NCBI GenBank assembly: GCA_036345935.2
Contig: JADWOT020001916.1
Span: forward strand, 526,071-590,070
Source of the DNA: Taenia hydatigena
Taxonomy: Eukaryota > Platyhelminthes > Cestoda > Cyclophyllidea > Taeniidae
Direction of reading: 5' to 3'
Length of the DNA stretch: 64,000 nucleotides
Part shown: one piece after another, positions 51,003-61,888 of the stretch
Layout: each line of letters starts with the position of its first letter
How positions within the stretch are numbered: the stretch's first letter is position 1
Program-made: the position numbers and the translations under genes
Notes under the pieces: model-generated
What the model was told of the DNA's origin: nothing
The model's input: only the letters and a program-made list of their open reading frames with translations
Databases searched by the model: none

Positions 51003-53032
51003 GTGAGGACTGAGCAATGCGCTTTGCAATGTCCTCGTCCCCAAGTTCTCTTGTCTATCAACCAGATCAAGCCTCAGACTTTTCTCAGTGCTGCCGGTTC
51101 GGATGCTGCCAACGTGGGCTCTCTTCCGCACTGAGTACTTGTGGGTTCTTTACTTTCTTGCTTTTGAAAAGTTATCCACGTTACAAGCGGGTTTCCATGC
51201 TCTTTGCTTGCCTTTGCTTACTATTGATACATAATGCCGTTCAATTTCACTGCAGTGGATCACTAAGACAACCCCTCTACCAGGCATAATGCAGTAAATG
51301 AATCGGCGGAAGATATCCAATTCAATTACATAAAGTGGCATGTATCGCATTCAGCGTCACAATCGATATCACATGTGCTACGCAATAAAAGAAGAACAAA
51401 GTTTTGTATTTTTGTGTGATTTCTATACCATATTTTAAATACCTACAAGGTATTTACCAATCTCATGCCAGGAATACGGAACTCATGCGATTGAATCTCT
51501 GCGGTTTCTTCTACGCATTTCACATCCATGGGTTGACATAATTAGCAATTGCTAGAGACTGAAACCGTTAGCAATCTCACTGAAGATGCCTCCAAAATGG
51601 GTGCATTTGTCTTATTGCATGCACGGAGAAATTAGGAGATTGGGTAAGGCCAATCTCATTATCTCTCTGATCGGCGCAGGGCCTAGTGTCGTTGCTGAGT
51701 CTGAAAGAAGCCATTATGGAGGCGGATGAAGCCATGTTTTGCGGCACGGCTTAACCTTCTTTCATGATTGCATCATCCACTTTGCCAGTAATGACGCCCT
51801 CTACGGCTTCGCCCTCCCGCCCAGCCATCCTGTCACCCGCCCACCCCAACTTCTCCCTCATTGACGCCCAGTTTGCACTGAACTCAGCGAGATTGCCAGC
51901 TGTATCCACGATCTCAACTCTGCCGGGCTAAGCCAGGTCTATCAACGTCATATCATCACATCACATCACATCATATCAGCCCACGGCTCAATATAATTCA
52001 AAGATCTCCATAACTCTCATAACAGACCTGTGTCATGTCTTTTGTCAGAGCAGCTTGTAAAATTTGTTGATTTGACGTTCTACTGATGATTTATTTGGCT
52101 AAATGCATTGTGAAACCCAAGCAATGTGTTTAAATTGATGTACGAGACCGGTGGTATAGCTTTGCTTAGGCATTTGTTTGAAAAGTTGTGATGTGGATGA
52201 GTTGTGCAAATAATGGCTTAATAGGGTCTGTGCGCAGCCAAAACTTGGAGGCCTGTGTAGAAAAGTGCAAAGCGTACATGCAAGTGTGCAGCTGATGCTT
52301 GGCGTACACAATTGTGAAAATTTGTTGCGCAACATATAAGACAGTGGAGGGCCATAATGGAACTTTTTAAAAGGTTCTGCGCTGAGGTAGCATCAAACCA
52401 TCAAGCGCAAGCTCAAGGCTGCCTTAAAATGGCTGACGAAAAGAGTGAGCCTTAGTGGTCGACTACAAAAAAATGGTTGAATATCTGGAAGAACCGATAA
52501 CCACGAAGAGCGAATGAATTAGATAAATGGGTATGATGGAAGTATTGATGGTCTTAGCTGACTCACAAGTTAAGATCAACGTCCTATGAATAATTTGTTA
52601 AATATTATGGATAAGGATGGTCGAGCGACAGATGCAGGGGTGCATGAAACCTGCCTCTACTGAATTCCGTGAGTAGTTTGCAATTCAATTATGCACTAAA
52701 CTATTGGGCACTTTTTGGCATTCATGAGTAAATGTGCACCAACAACGCCAATGGAACCACTTCTAAAGCCTAAACCGAATGCTCACAGACCGCAACGCTA
52801 AGGAGAATTTGAGGAGTCAGGGCTACCTGGCATGCACAGTTACCATTCCTCAGTATTGAGTGAAATAATTAGATTCTGCTTTAGCAGAAATGGTGACATC
52901 ACAGGAACATCGATGGCGATCGACAAGCACGAGTGTAGAGCTAAAAGTACAGTGAGCTCGAGAGTCACACGAGACAATTAGACACACGGCGACTGGTATG
53001 CAAGCAGGCACAGCTCAGCACGCAAGTCAGTA
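51003..53032. other. Interval without a supported gene
   Basis: It contains a small (atcac)n tract at 51,949-51,978 and only short frames. Nothing else repetitive was recognised. Confidence 0.35.
51949..51978 (+). repeat. Short (ATCAC)n microsatellite
   Basis: About five near-perfect atcac/atcat units in a row (catatcatcacatcacatc and onward). It is isolated and small. Confidence 0.7.
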
Positions 53033-53296
53033 TCAAGGAAAGCAGAGACAAAGAAATGGTGTGGGAAGGTTGGCCATATTCGTATCCGTGAAAGTGGACA
53101 CCGTGGGGAGAGTTTGAGAAGGGTTCGCAACATGGACAGTAGTGGGTGTTGTGGTCTGTGCAGAAGCCGCACTATTGGTGGCCGTGTGAGTGTCCGTGTG
53201 AGAAGAAGCCGCAATGGTGGTCGCCGTGTGGCCAGCCGTGGGGATGGTCAGAGCAATGGTGGCAAACACCAACCACCACCAAGGGTGTGCCTGCAC
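53033..53296 (-). CDS. Mucin-like Thr/Ser/Ala-rich secreted protein, 14-residue repeats
   Basis: The minus-strand frame has 87 codons from ATG to TGA. Residues 1-22 (MQAHPWWWLVFATIALTIPT then AG) look like a signal peptide. Residues 22-77 form four degenerate 14-residue units rich in Thr, Ser and Ala, for example HTATTIAASSHTD and THTATNSAASAQTT, so they would be heavily O-glycosylated. The last ten residues (PTPFLCLCFP) are hydrophobic with two Cys. Short mucin-like proteins form the carbohydrate-rich outer layers of larval cestodes, so a surface role is plausible. The signal-like segment itself resembles a repeat unit (ATIALTIPTA versus TTIAASSHTD), and the frame may be a by-product of the 42-bp minisatellite. 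No flanking exons were identified. Confidence 0.35.
   Translation of the reverse strand: MQAHPWWWLVFATIALTIPTAGHTATTIAASSHTDTHTATNSAASAQTTTPTTVHVANPSQTLPTVSTFTDTNMANLPTPFLCLCFP
53066..53275 (+). repeat. 42-bp minisatellite, about five units
   Basis: Landmarks recur at exactly 42 bp: gccgcac at 53,166 and gccgcaa at 53,208; gcaatggtgg at 53,211 and 53,253. A more diverged unit starts near 53,124. The period is a multiple of three, so every frame carries a 14-codon repeat. The plus frame gives Trp/Pro/Cys-rich units (WWPCECPCEKKPQ, WWSPCGQPWGWSEQ) but has two stops further upstream. The minus frame has none. Confidence 0.8.
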
Positions 53297-53849
53297 CGAC
53301 GCTTGTCAAGGCGCCTTCACGTGCCATGGAGGTGAGGGAGCTATTCGGTGGTGTGCATGCCCTTCTCTACTTCTCTCTTGCTTTGAACGCGCAAATAATG
53401 CTATTATTTCTGTATATCGCTTGCGACTGCTCAATAAATGATTTGACGTCTTCGCTTCAGCTAGCATCGAGCTTTCCTTTGGCATTTTCTTTTGAATATG
53501 CAGGACGCATTAAGGAATGGAAGTTCTATTAATTTCTTAACTAAAAGGCATTATTACAGGATCGGGTGAAAATTCTGCCATATCCATATTTTCTTTTTTC
53601 CTACTTGCATAAGCACAGCCCTTGACTTCTACCACTTTTAAGGGTAGGTAAAATGTATGAGGCGTGTAAGTGCCAGGTTTCTATCCCAGAGTAGAATTTG
53701 GTCATGATTATGGTTGAATGAATGCATTCCTGCCTAGGCAATCAGGTGACTTTTAAATAGAGCGATGGCACACATTCCTTTAAAGTGTAACAAAGGTATT
53801 TGAAATAAACTAAAGTTGAACTAGATATAGAAATTAATGTGGTATTAGT

Positions 53850-54010
53850 TTTGTAAAAGCGTCCGGCATTAGCAAACACTCATGACTAAAATCAGCGCAT
53901 GACCAGGCCACATAAAAATCGTACGACCGCTGAAGAGACTGCACCAAAATCGAACTGAATTTGCAAATAGTAATACAAGATGGCAGCAGTATGAAACCAA
54001 GCGGATAGCG
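53850..54010 (-). repeat. Block shared with 57,768-57,930, 3' side of gene unit 1
   Basis: The run gcgtccggcattagcaaaca (53,860s) matches cgtccagcattagcaagca at 57,777. Alignment continues to the gaaaccaagc stretch. A 77-codon minus-strand frame here (53,834-54,067) is broken in the partner. Its position, about 1 kb downstream (minus sense) of the first paralogue and 1.1-1.3 kb downstream of the second, shows that the two gene units are copies of one larger segment. Confidence 0.6.
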
Positions 54011-54964
54011 ACGGATGTTTAATGAAGCGCTAGAAGGCCGCGATTTTTTCCCAACAGCTGTCTTCATCCGCCACTGCTTTACATGGAGACGCCGGTTCTT
54101 CAGAAACTAATAAAAACATCAACTATTTATCTTACCATCACAGGGTATTGATCTCAAAGTACCCACTGGTACAAGTATGTAAAACTGCAAGTTCGATGAG
54201 ATGAGAGCGGCGGATATAGTGGTCTATTCGTAAAAATCTCAGATAGATTAGACTCAGGGTGGGATCGAAGGATAGGGAATGAGCAGTCAAACGGGGCGTT
54301 TTGCCAAAGATGACGGAAAACTGAGTGACTATTCTGATTCAAGAATGCGTCTCAAAGGGCAAAGTATTTGTCGATTCGTGCGCGGACTCCATACTTGGTG
54401 AGAAGCACTCAACTCTGTATTGGACAAGTCAGATTTAATTGACAACGCAGTGAGACGTAGAAGAAAATGGAACGAGGAGGAGGGCATAAATGGGAAAGGA
54501 CAAAGCCACCCACTGCACCAAGCAGGAATAAGTCATCTCGCCAACGATGCTCTAGTCATAATATCCTATGAATAGACCCAGCACAGTCTTGCACGATTCC
54601 ACTTTTGAAGCATTCTTTAGTCTAGAACCTCCCGTTAAAGTTCTAGTCAACGTCAAAGGCATCAGATACCTGGCGTTATTACATAAAAATAGCATCTAAT
54701 GTAGGACAAGATTATATTGATACCCCCAATCATTAAAAACTTAATGAACCAGTTCACAAGAATTATGTATTCCACAAGGTGTCACAGCTAATAAAATTGC
54801 AGATTCTTGCATCTGCTACCAAATTACATCTTGACATACCCATTCGAGAACATCCTTGCGTTGCACAATTTGACTGTTACGGTCTTGAACGTGCCATATG
54901 CGCCAGTTCATTGACGCATTCATTAGGGGGAAGCCGTTGGAGAAGTTCGTTCCCTCCGCATAGT
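54011..54964. other. Downstream part of gene unit 1, no certain exon
   Basis: A minus-strand frame at 54,154-54,342 reads LSEIFTNRPLYPPLSSH, loosely like REIFAKLVRKPIPLLSPF in the exon at 58,680-58,911 (with D for the first R-E). It may therefore be the diverged counterpart of that exon. The match is too weak to call a gene. Confidence 0.25.
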
Positions 54965-55844
54965 TCATGAAAAGGCCCATTCCGCTTTTCTTTCTCCATT
55001 CTTCACATCATCCATAATTACAATCCCAAAAGTGTGTCTGGACGACAGGGCCCTCAATAAGGGTTGCAGTTTAATAGCGAAATTGGATTCGTGCGCCATC
55101 AACAGTGAAGGCTTTAGCACATAGAGAATGCAGTCAAAAGCAGCAAAATGTGCTTTTGGATTACTTAGGCTCCTCTCCAGTTCTCTGCTAACAAGTTGAA
55201 ATTCCATAGGTGCCAGAGGACAATAATAGGCATTTGATGGAGGAAGGTAATCCATTGTTTGAACGTATACCGATGTAGGGCCGGTGGATTTCACAATGTT
55301 TAGAGAGGAATGAGTGTCTAGCTGCAACGGATGCATAGGACAGAAAAAATTCTCTCCCATTGCCAAGTAAGAAGGAAATAGGAGGCAGATGGTTTTTTCA
55401 CACGCTCCACGAGGAGCTCGAATTAATGAAAATTGAAGGTCAAATTGCATGTGACTAAAGTCCTGTTCAACGGCTTTGCAAACATCCGCAGTGCGCATAA
55501 TCAGCAAGTATGAATGCAGAGTTGTCAATTTACTTCTACTTGCCGACGTTTGAATACGGTGTAGGTAGGAAGAGAACCTACTGGCAAGAACTATTAAGTC
55601 AAAATGAGAGTGAACGTCTTCAAGTATCTTACTCGACAATTCGTAAAGACAGAGGAAGTCTAACATCGGCTCGATGAATGGGACGTGAATTTAGCATTTT
55701 AGAAAGGCTGAGAGGTTCAACTTACTTCTAGCTCCATTTGCAATTTCTGACGGTCGCTTTGAACTTCTCGTAAAATGAGTGAATTTCGAGTGAATGTGTT
55801 GCCACACGTCGTCTTTGCCGTTGAGGTGGGAGAGATAATCAACC
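54965..55844 (-). CDS. Secreted-type paralogue 1 of an unrecognised family
   Basis: On the minus strand, exon 55,844-55,726 (acceptor acttgcag; donor GAA then GTAAGT) is followed by a 56-bp intron and exon 55,669-54,965. The first exon reads NSLILREVQSDRQKLQMELE and aligns with NKKVTDLRQEFVEAL of paralogue 2. The second exon carries KAVEQDFSHMQFDLQFSLIR, a Cys-Pro-Met-His-Pro motif, AFDCILYVL and TFGIVIMDD, all of which align with paralogue 2. About half of the aligned residues from KAVEQ onward are identical. The signal-peptide exon was not found upstream. The end is uncertain: the frame runs to TGA at 54,965, but a donor (GAT then GTGAAG) at 55,007 is also possible. Function unknown. A gp50-type cestode antigen is one idea I could not test. 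Confidence 0.55.
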
Positions 55845-57767
55845 CTGCAAGTTCCACTTAAATGCAGTTCAAGAATTGGTCACATTTACTCGCAGATGTG
55901 AAATCGCAAGTAAAAAGTGCATTTGGATTTCCAAAAATCTTATGCAAAGGAAACAGATCTGAGAGGGGCTCATAATTAGGCGTATCCAGCATTGGCAGCT
56001 AGCGAAGAAGCATGTTATGAGAGGAATATTCATATAAACTGTGTTTTTAATGGATGGTGTGCTGATTAAAGGTGATTTCTGTCATAGTCAATCAAGGAAA
56101 CTCAAAGTCCAATTAATTCTACCAAGACAATGGCTGATGTAGGAATGGAAGTTCATGTTGCTTGCGATGGGACAGGGGATTTTAACCACCACGGTGTGTA
56201 CCTGAGAATTTGCGCGAACAGACAATATTCGATACCCCAAATTACGTCATAACTTTGCCTAGATTTCATACCACCAAATTGATTCTATCTTTACGTCTGG
56301 TTATAGATAGGCCTCGTGGCTAGCAAAATTCTATGTCTCTGAATCCGTCTCCCAAAATGGGTGATAGGTGACATAGTACGGAATTGTCAGTAAAATTGGG
56401 TGACTTCACCTTCAAATATCTTCCTAACCTCATTGAACTTGGATAATTGGCACTGTTGGATCGTAAATGCTGTCCTTCACGGCAGAGTAGGTTGTGTTGA
56501 CCGACGCCAAAAGTTGACCAAGGAAAGCGGTGAGAGCAGCGGCGATTTGTTGCTTAACCTCAACTGTGCCCTATCCGAGGCTTCATTTTTATGTCATAGA
56601 ATTTCAAAAAGCCCTTATTTTAAGCATGACCCGACCACGAAACACCGTTTACATCTAACATGATGTCAAACCGTGTTTAATGCTCCGTCATTACATCATT
56701 AGCTTACATAGTGGATCATAACCCTTCCTAAGCCTTCATAATTAATGCATATAATCTGTACAATAAACTTTATTTCTGTGCAGCAGTCTACCAACATTTA
56801 ACTGCCAAGATGACCTTGATTTGATTCCTGTGGCTTATTGATGCATGAATAGAGCTTCAACATTGACTTTTGATGTTTTCGACCAATTAATCTATCCTGC
56901 AACGCGCCAAGGACTTTACTATTTCGTCATTAGACATCTGAATAGGCTAAAATCGCGCTCAGTAGTCCATCGTTAATTTATTTATCCCTCCAAAATGACG
57001 CTAAAATGAAGTAAAACTCTGCCCAGAAGTGCAATTTGCGTCATTCGTCTTTTGCAATGGCTATATCTGTGTCCCTGAGTACACTATTGCACCATTTTTT
57101 CATCAGTGGGTTGGCTGTTTTCTGAGCCGCAGCAGCAGTCTAATTTCCTTTTGTTAGCCAAATATGCATATCCCGCTCATGCATTATGTCGCATTTGCAA
57201 GTCTGGCGTGTTTCACTGCATGTGCTCTACAATCATATTTAAAACAATATTTTAAATATCCATCCAAAGGGCAGAAGTGTAGTCGCGCGAATTCGAAAAC
57301 GTGGCCAACATGCTTTCAGTTTGTTCTTAATTTGCAACCAATGCTAAAAAGTAGCCAGTTATTATTAATAGTCTGAGTATTCCATTTCTCCACGCCATTT
57401 GCACTACCGAATCCCCAAATTCACCCAGTACGCATTTGTGATAATTAATCCAAAAATAATATGCCCATTTTCCTCGCTGCTGTGGGTCACTAAATATGGT
57501 CCTTTTGCGTCAGCGCATATTTTCAGCGATAAGGGTTTCCATTCCTGTGCTCTTTTCTCTCTTATCTACATTCTAAAAAACCCTTTCCTCACAACAATTT
57601 CATAGTCTTCCCTGGCTACTCAATTAACGCTTAGTTTCAATTCATTCATTACAATTGAGACGAGAATTGATTGTGCAAGTAGTCAGTCCTAACGTGTAGC
57701 CAGTCTACAAAATAGTGGGTCAGTGGTCCCCTACGATGTCCATCAACTCTGCTCGATGCATAGCTAA
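55845..57767. other. Interval upstream of paralogue 1, no certain exon
   Basis: The 5' exon of paralogue 1 should lie here on the minus strand, but no ATG-initiated hydrophobic leader with a matching donor was recognised. Frames of up to 87 codons have no supporting evidence. Confidence 0.3.
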
Positions 57768-57930
57768 ATGCAAGGACGTCCAGCATTAGCAAGCATTTGT
57801 AACTTAAATCAGTTCGTGCTGACTAAGCCATGTGAAAAAAACAGTTTTTCGCCAAGGGGGTTGCAAAAATACTGCACTACCTAATCCTCTAGTGGAAAAG
57901 ATGATAGCATCCCGAAACCAAGCACACTGC
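57768..57930 (-). repeat. Block shared with 53,850-54,010, 3' side of gene unit 2
   Basis: Partner of the block in unit 1. It directly abuts the left edge of the recent ~1.16 kb duplication at 57,936. In this copy the minus-strand frame is closed by stops. Confidence 0.6.
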
Positions 57931-57935
57931 GATTG

Positions 57936-59097
57936 TGATACGAAACGAAATGATGTTAATTTTCATCCACAGCATCACCATCTGTGCTCGAATCAGCACT
58001 TCCCACTCTAGTGCATTAATCGCATTGTTTTTGATTCCCACATAATTAAGTACATATTCTTGCGTTGCATAAGTTTCGCATCACATCACTTCAGCCCTTA
58101 ATAAGTATTTGCATGTGTTATCAAGAAGTTAGATGACACCATCTTTTAATTCGATGCAGATTGATTCAACATTGACGACAACTTATGCCGACTCTAAGAA
58201 GCAAATCTTACTCCAACTAGTAGGACAGCATCTTGTTAGTAAATTTGGACAAATTAAATTACTGCTGCCGTACAGATCCATCATCTTCAAAAATGGCTCA
58301 AAAACTTATTAGGTTTTTCCTACTGCAGGATAGGAATTCGGGCCTACGACTTAGTCCACCTACTAGTTGAACTGCACGGAAGTGGTGCTTGAGAAGCTGC
58401 TTAAATCTCAATGCCCAGTAGTGAAGAGCAGCAATGTCCCCTCACTTATTCCCATCCAGCCTTCGCTACAAGGGATTGAATAGGTCTGCCAGGATTTATG
58501 ATACAGACTAATTGGCAAATTGCATCGCTTAAAATGTAACTGGCACTATCTCCAGCTCAACCCAAGCTTAAATACATTAATACATTATTAGATCCAAAGA
58601 TTCCTTTTCTAATTAGGACCGGAGTTCTAGGCATTGTGACGAACAAGTCCTTTAAACAAACACTGGGAGCAATACTTACGGATGATGTAAAAAAGGTGAT
58701 AGTAAAGGAATGGGTTTTCTTACGAGCTTTGCAAAAATTTCGTCTCTCGTGTCAGCATTAATGACTAGGTGATGTAATGCGCCAAGAAGGCTTAAAGATA
58801 TATTATCAATCGTAGGGTACATTTGAATGGGGCTGGCAAGATGCAATTTGGAGGTAAATGCAGGCCCTTGAAACCTATTTGACATCGGCTCTGAGAAAAT
58901 CATTCTGCTCACTAAAGCGGCTCAAATAAATAATTGGAATGTAATTGACGCAATTTGCAGAATTTTGTTCTTCCCTATATGATCCCCTTTCTGCCTGCAA
59001 TTCGCAAATTTTATTATGGCGTCACAAAATGCATCCCGCTAGCCAAAATTTGTCTACTTGTGCAAGTATATGGCAAGGATTATAGGAAAATAAATTG
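57936..59097 (-). repeat. Recent segmental duplication, source or copy A
   Basis: Nearly identical to 60,695-61,888 in the same orientation. Both start at gatacgaaacgaaatgatgt and end at ggcaaggatt.t.ggaaaataa. Differences are scattered single bases, a 37-bp tandem duplication in copy B and a 7-bp deletion in copy B (attcgca near 59,000). The segment covers the last codons of paralogue 2 and the exon at 58,680-58,911. Confidence 0.92.
58680..58911 (-). CDS. Likely exon downstream of paralogue 2
   Basis: On the minus strand a 232-nt frame lies between an acceptor (gccgctttag at 58,913-58,912) and a consensus donor (CATCC then GTAAGT at 58,679). It reads FTSKLHLASPIQMYPTIDNI and onward to ALHHLVINADTRDEIFAKLV without stops. 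It enters in phase 1 and leaves in phase 2. Other acceptors a few codons in (ctcag or ctcagag) would change the entry phase. It lies 142 bp beyond the stop of paralogue 2 in the same orientation. It is probably its next exon if the donor at 59,137 (GAT then GTGAGG) is used, or a separate gene. The decayed copy at 61,476-61,707 has lost exactly this acceptor, which supports it being a real splice site. Confidence 0.45.
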
Positions 59098-59983
59098 CCA
59101 TGAAGAGGTCCATTCCACTTTCCTCTTTCCGCCTCACATCATCCATAATTACTATCCCAAATGTTTGTTTGGGCGACAGAGCCCTATATATGGCTTGGAG
59201 TTCGGCAATAACTTTACAGCCATCCCTTGTAAATAGTGAAATCTCAAGTACATAGAGAACGCAGTCGAAAACGACAGCTTGTGCTTTACTCAAGCATCTC
59301 TTAGCTGATTCGCCCAAAGGCGCTATACTGCCAGTATTCGGAGAAAGATAAACGATATTTGTCTGAGATAGGCCACGATGAGTCTGAACGTACAATGATG
59401 TGGAATGGGTGGAATTTACTATGTTGAGAGACTCATTGCTGCTCACACGCAATGGATGCACAGGGCAGCGGACTCGGCCCCGATTCTCTAAGGTGGAAAA
59501 GTAGAGAAGGCAGTAGACTTTTTCATATGCACCGTAAGGAGCTCGAATTTGTGAGAACCGAAGGTCAAACTGCATTTGATCAAAGTGCTGCTCGACGGCT
59601 TTATAAACTTTTGTGTTGCGTGGAATCGGCACGTCTGAATACAGTGTAGTGTAGACTCGTCTGTCAATCCATTTCCACTTGCTGAGATATGAGTAGGGCG
59701 TTTGTAAATAGAGAACCCACTCCCAGCTTGGAATTGCTATACAAATATTTACGATGTCAACAACACCAAGGTATTCGCACAGCGCTTCAACGAACTCTTG
59801 ACGGAGGTCCGTGACCTTCTTATTTTGCGATTTTGCCTGACAAATGCAGTCATCAATTAAGTTAGAGCTAGAAATATTCAAGACAGAATGTGAATGAGCT
59901 ATTGATTGCATTATGTTTGATGAAATACAAGAATGAAAGACACCTAGCCACTGGTTTACAGTTAAACTGAGCAAAAACACCAT
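59054..59983 (-). CDS. Secreted-type paralogue 2 of an unrecognised family
   Basis: The frame runs 309 codons from ATG at 59,983 to TAG. I chose this ATG rather than an upstream TTG because it opens a clear signal peptide (MVFLLSLTVNQWLGVFHS, cleavage near residue 18). Further motifs are NKKVTDLRQEFVEALCEYLG, KAVEQHFDQMQFDLRFSQIR, RCPVHPL, VVFDCVLYVL and TFGIVIMDD. The unspliced reading ends in a hydrophobic tail (MAIYFPIILAIYLHK), which would suit a membrane or GPI anchor. The alternative is splicing at GAT then GTGAGG (59,138/59,137), which would remove that tail and join the exon at 58,680-58,911. Paralogue 1 has the same donor but no hydrophobic tail, which favours splicing. Cys residues and N-x-S/T sites (NSS? 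as NIS, NST) fit an extracellular protein. The family is unknown to me. Confidence 0.7.
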   Translation of the reverse strand: MVFLLSLTVNQWLGVFHSCISSNIMQSIAHSHSVLNISSSNLIDDCICQAKSQNKKVTDLRQEFVEALCEYLGVVDIVNICIAIPSWEWVLYLQTPYSYLSKWKWIDRRVYTTLYSDVPIPRNTKVYKAVEQHFDQMQFDLRFSQIRAPYGAYEKVYCLLYFSTLENRGRVRCPVHPLRVSSNESLNIVNSTHSTSLYVQTHRGLSQTNIVYLSPNTGSIAPLGESAKRCLSKAQAVVFDCVLYVLEISLFTRDGCKVIAELQAIYRALSPKQTFGIVIMDDVRRKEESGMDLFMAIYFPIILAIYLHK

Positions 59984-60694
59984 TTTTAGAATGCCGGATG
60001 GGCTCAAGCTTTGGGACTCTCGTAGCGTGAGTGAAGTAGGACTGCAAATGCTAATCTACTTTGAGAGCATTATTTAAGTGCAGTCCTAAGTGTAATCACA
60101 TCAACCTGCGAATGCGAATTCACTCCTCTTCGCTGAAAGAAATATATTTGAATTTCCTTAAATGTTTTTGTATATTAAAGGTCCGCGATGGCTTGAGCGA
60201 GAAGGCTTTGTTAAATCATAATTGGTCATGTTCGGATTATTAGCTGGCAGCGAAATGTGTTACACGGTAAGATATTTATCTCAACTTTGATATAATTGAT
60301 ACACTGTTGGCCAATGCAAAGGCTAGTTCTCTCGGCCAATGGTGATTCTCAATGGAATTTACAGCCTAACGATATCCCATATTAAAAGAGTATTCCAGTC
60401 TTACATCCAGTTATGATTGCGCTGATGGTTTGCAAGATTTTCAGTCTGTGAATCCATTGCCCAGGCTGGAAGAGACTCTAGCCAGGGTAGTGTTGCCACG
60501 AAGGGTAGGTGAATTTGGCCTCAAGCATCCCCTTAATCGCATTAAAACTTGAAGACCAGTGCAGATGTCTCGCATGTGTTTTCTTTCGCCGTTAATTAGG
60601 TTATAATGAGTGACGTCAAGTGCTGACAAGGAAAAAAAGAAAACTCGCAAACTACACCTCGCAACTATTATCATTCTTGATCCATTCGGGCTCT
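59984..60694. other. Upstream region of paralogue 2
   Basis: It should contain the promoter of the minus-strand gene. A TATA-like ttaaataat occurs on the minus strand near 60,075, about 90 bp before the ATG. No other feature is seen. Confidence 0.3.
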
Positions 60695-60990
60695 TGATAC
60701 GAAACGAAATGATGTTACTTTTCATCCACAGCATCACCATCTGTGCTCGAATCAGCACTTCTCACGCTAGCGCATTAATCGCATTGCTTTTGATTCCCAC
60801 ATGGATAAGTACATAATCTTGCGCTGCATAATTTTCGCATCACATCACTTCAGCCCTTAATAAGTATTTGCATGTGTTATCAAGAAGTTAGATGACACCA
60901 TCTTTTAATTTGATGCAGATTGATTCAACATTGACGACAACTTATGCCGACTCTACGAAGCAAATCTTACTCCAACTAGTAGGACAGCAT

Positions 60991-61063
60991 CGTGTTGGTA
61001 AATTTGGACAAATTAAATTACTGCTGTCTTGTTAGTAAATTTGGACAAATTAAATTACTGCTG
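60991..61063 (+). repeat. 37-bp tandem duplication private to copy B
   Basis: The run gtaaatttggacaaattaaa followed by ttactgctg occurs twice in a row here and only once in copy A, so it arose after the segmental duplication. Confidence 0.9.
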
Positions 61064-61475
61064 CCGTACAGATCCATCATCTTCAAAAACGGCTTAAAAA
61101 CTTATTAGGTTTTTCCTACTGCAGGAGAGGAATTCGGGCCTACGACTTAGTCCACCTACTAGTTGAACTGCACGGAAGTGGTGCTTGAGAAGCTGCTTAA
61201 ATCTCATTGCCCAGTAGTGAAGAGCAGCAATGTCCCCTCACCCATTCCCATCCAGCCTTCGCTACAAGGGATTGAATAGGTCTGCCAGGATTTATGATAC
61301 AGACTAATTGGCAAATTGCATCGCTTAAAATGTAACTGGCACTATCTCCAGCTCAACCCAAGCTTAAATACATTAATACATTATTAGATCCAAAGATTCC
61401 TTTTCTAATTAGGACCGGAGTTCTAGGCATTGTGACGAACAAGTCCTTTAAACAAACACTGGGAGCAATACTTAC

Positions 61476-61707
61476 GGATGATGTAAAAAAGGAGATAGTA
61501 AAGGAATGGATTTTCTTACGAGCTTTGCAAAAATTTCGTCTCTCGTGTCAGCATTAATGACTAGGTGATGTAATGCGCCAAGAAGGCTTTAAGATATATT
61601 ATCAATCGTAGGGTACATTTGAATGGGGCTGGCAAGCTGCAATTTGGAGGTAAATGCAGGACCTTGAAACCTATTTGACATCGGCTCTAAGAAAATTATT
61701 CTGCTCA
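61476..61707 (-). pseudogene. Decayed copy of the 58,680-58,911 exon
   Basis: Same 232-nt length and the same donor as copy A. The acceptor tttag has become tttgg, and a Leu codon (TTA) in the run NISLSLL has become TAA. The exon can be neither spliced in nor read through, so it is a non-functional duplicate. Confidence 0.75.
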
Positions 61708-61888
61708 CCAAAGCGGCTCAACTAAATAATTGGAATGTAATTGACGCAATTTGCAGAATTTTGTTCCTCCCTATATGATCCCCTTTCTGCCTGCAAATTT
61801 TATTATGGCGTCACAAAATGCGTCCCGCTAGCCAAAATTTGTCTACTTGTGCAAGCATATGGCAAGGATTTTGGGAAAATAAATTCCG

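Larger units (their letters stand above)
60695..61888 (-). repeat. Recent segmental duplication, copy B
   Basis: Near-identical partner of 57,936-59,097, placed about 2.76 kb away just upstream (minus sense) of paralogue 2. It includes a private 37-bp tandem duplication (60,991-61,063). After 61,888 the sequence diverges abruptly, so only the 3' end of a gene unit was copied. Confidence 0.92.

Noticed and set aside
53146..53532. Plus-strand Trp/Pro/Cys-rich frame over the minisatellite
   Set aside because: It has no ATG (it begins at a TTG), and two stops cut the repeat region upstream, whereas the minus-strand frame is open throughout.
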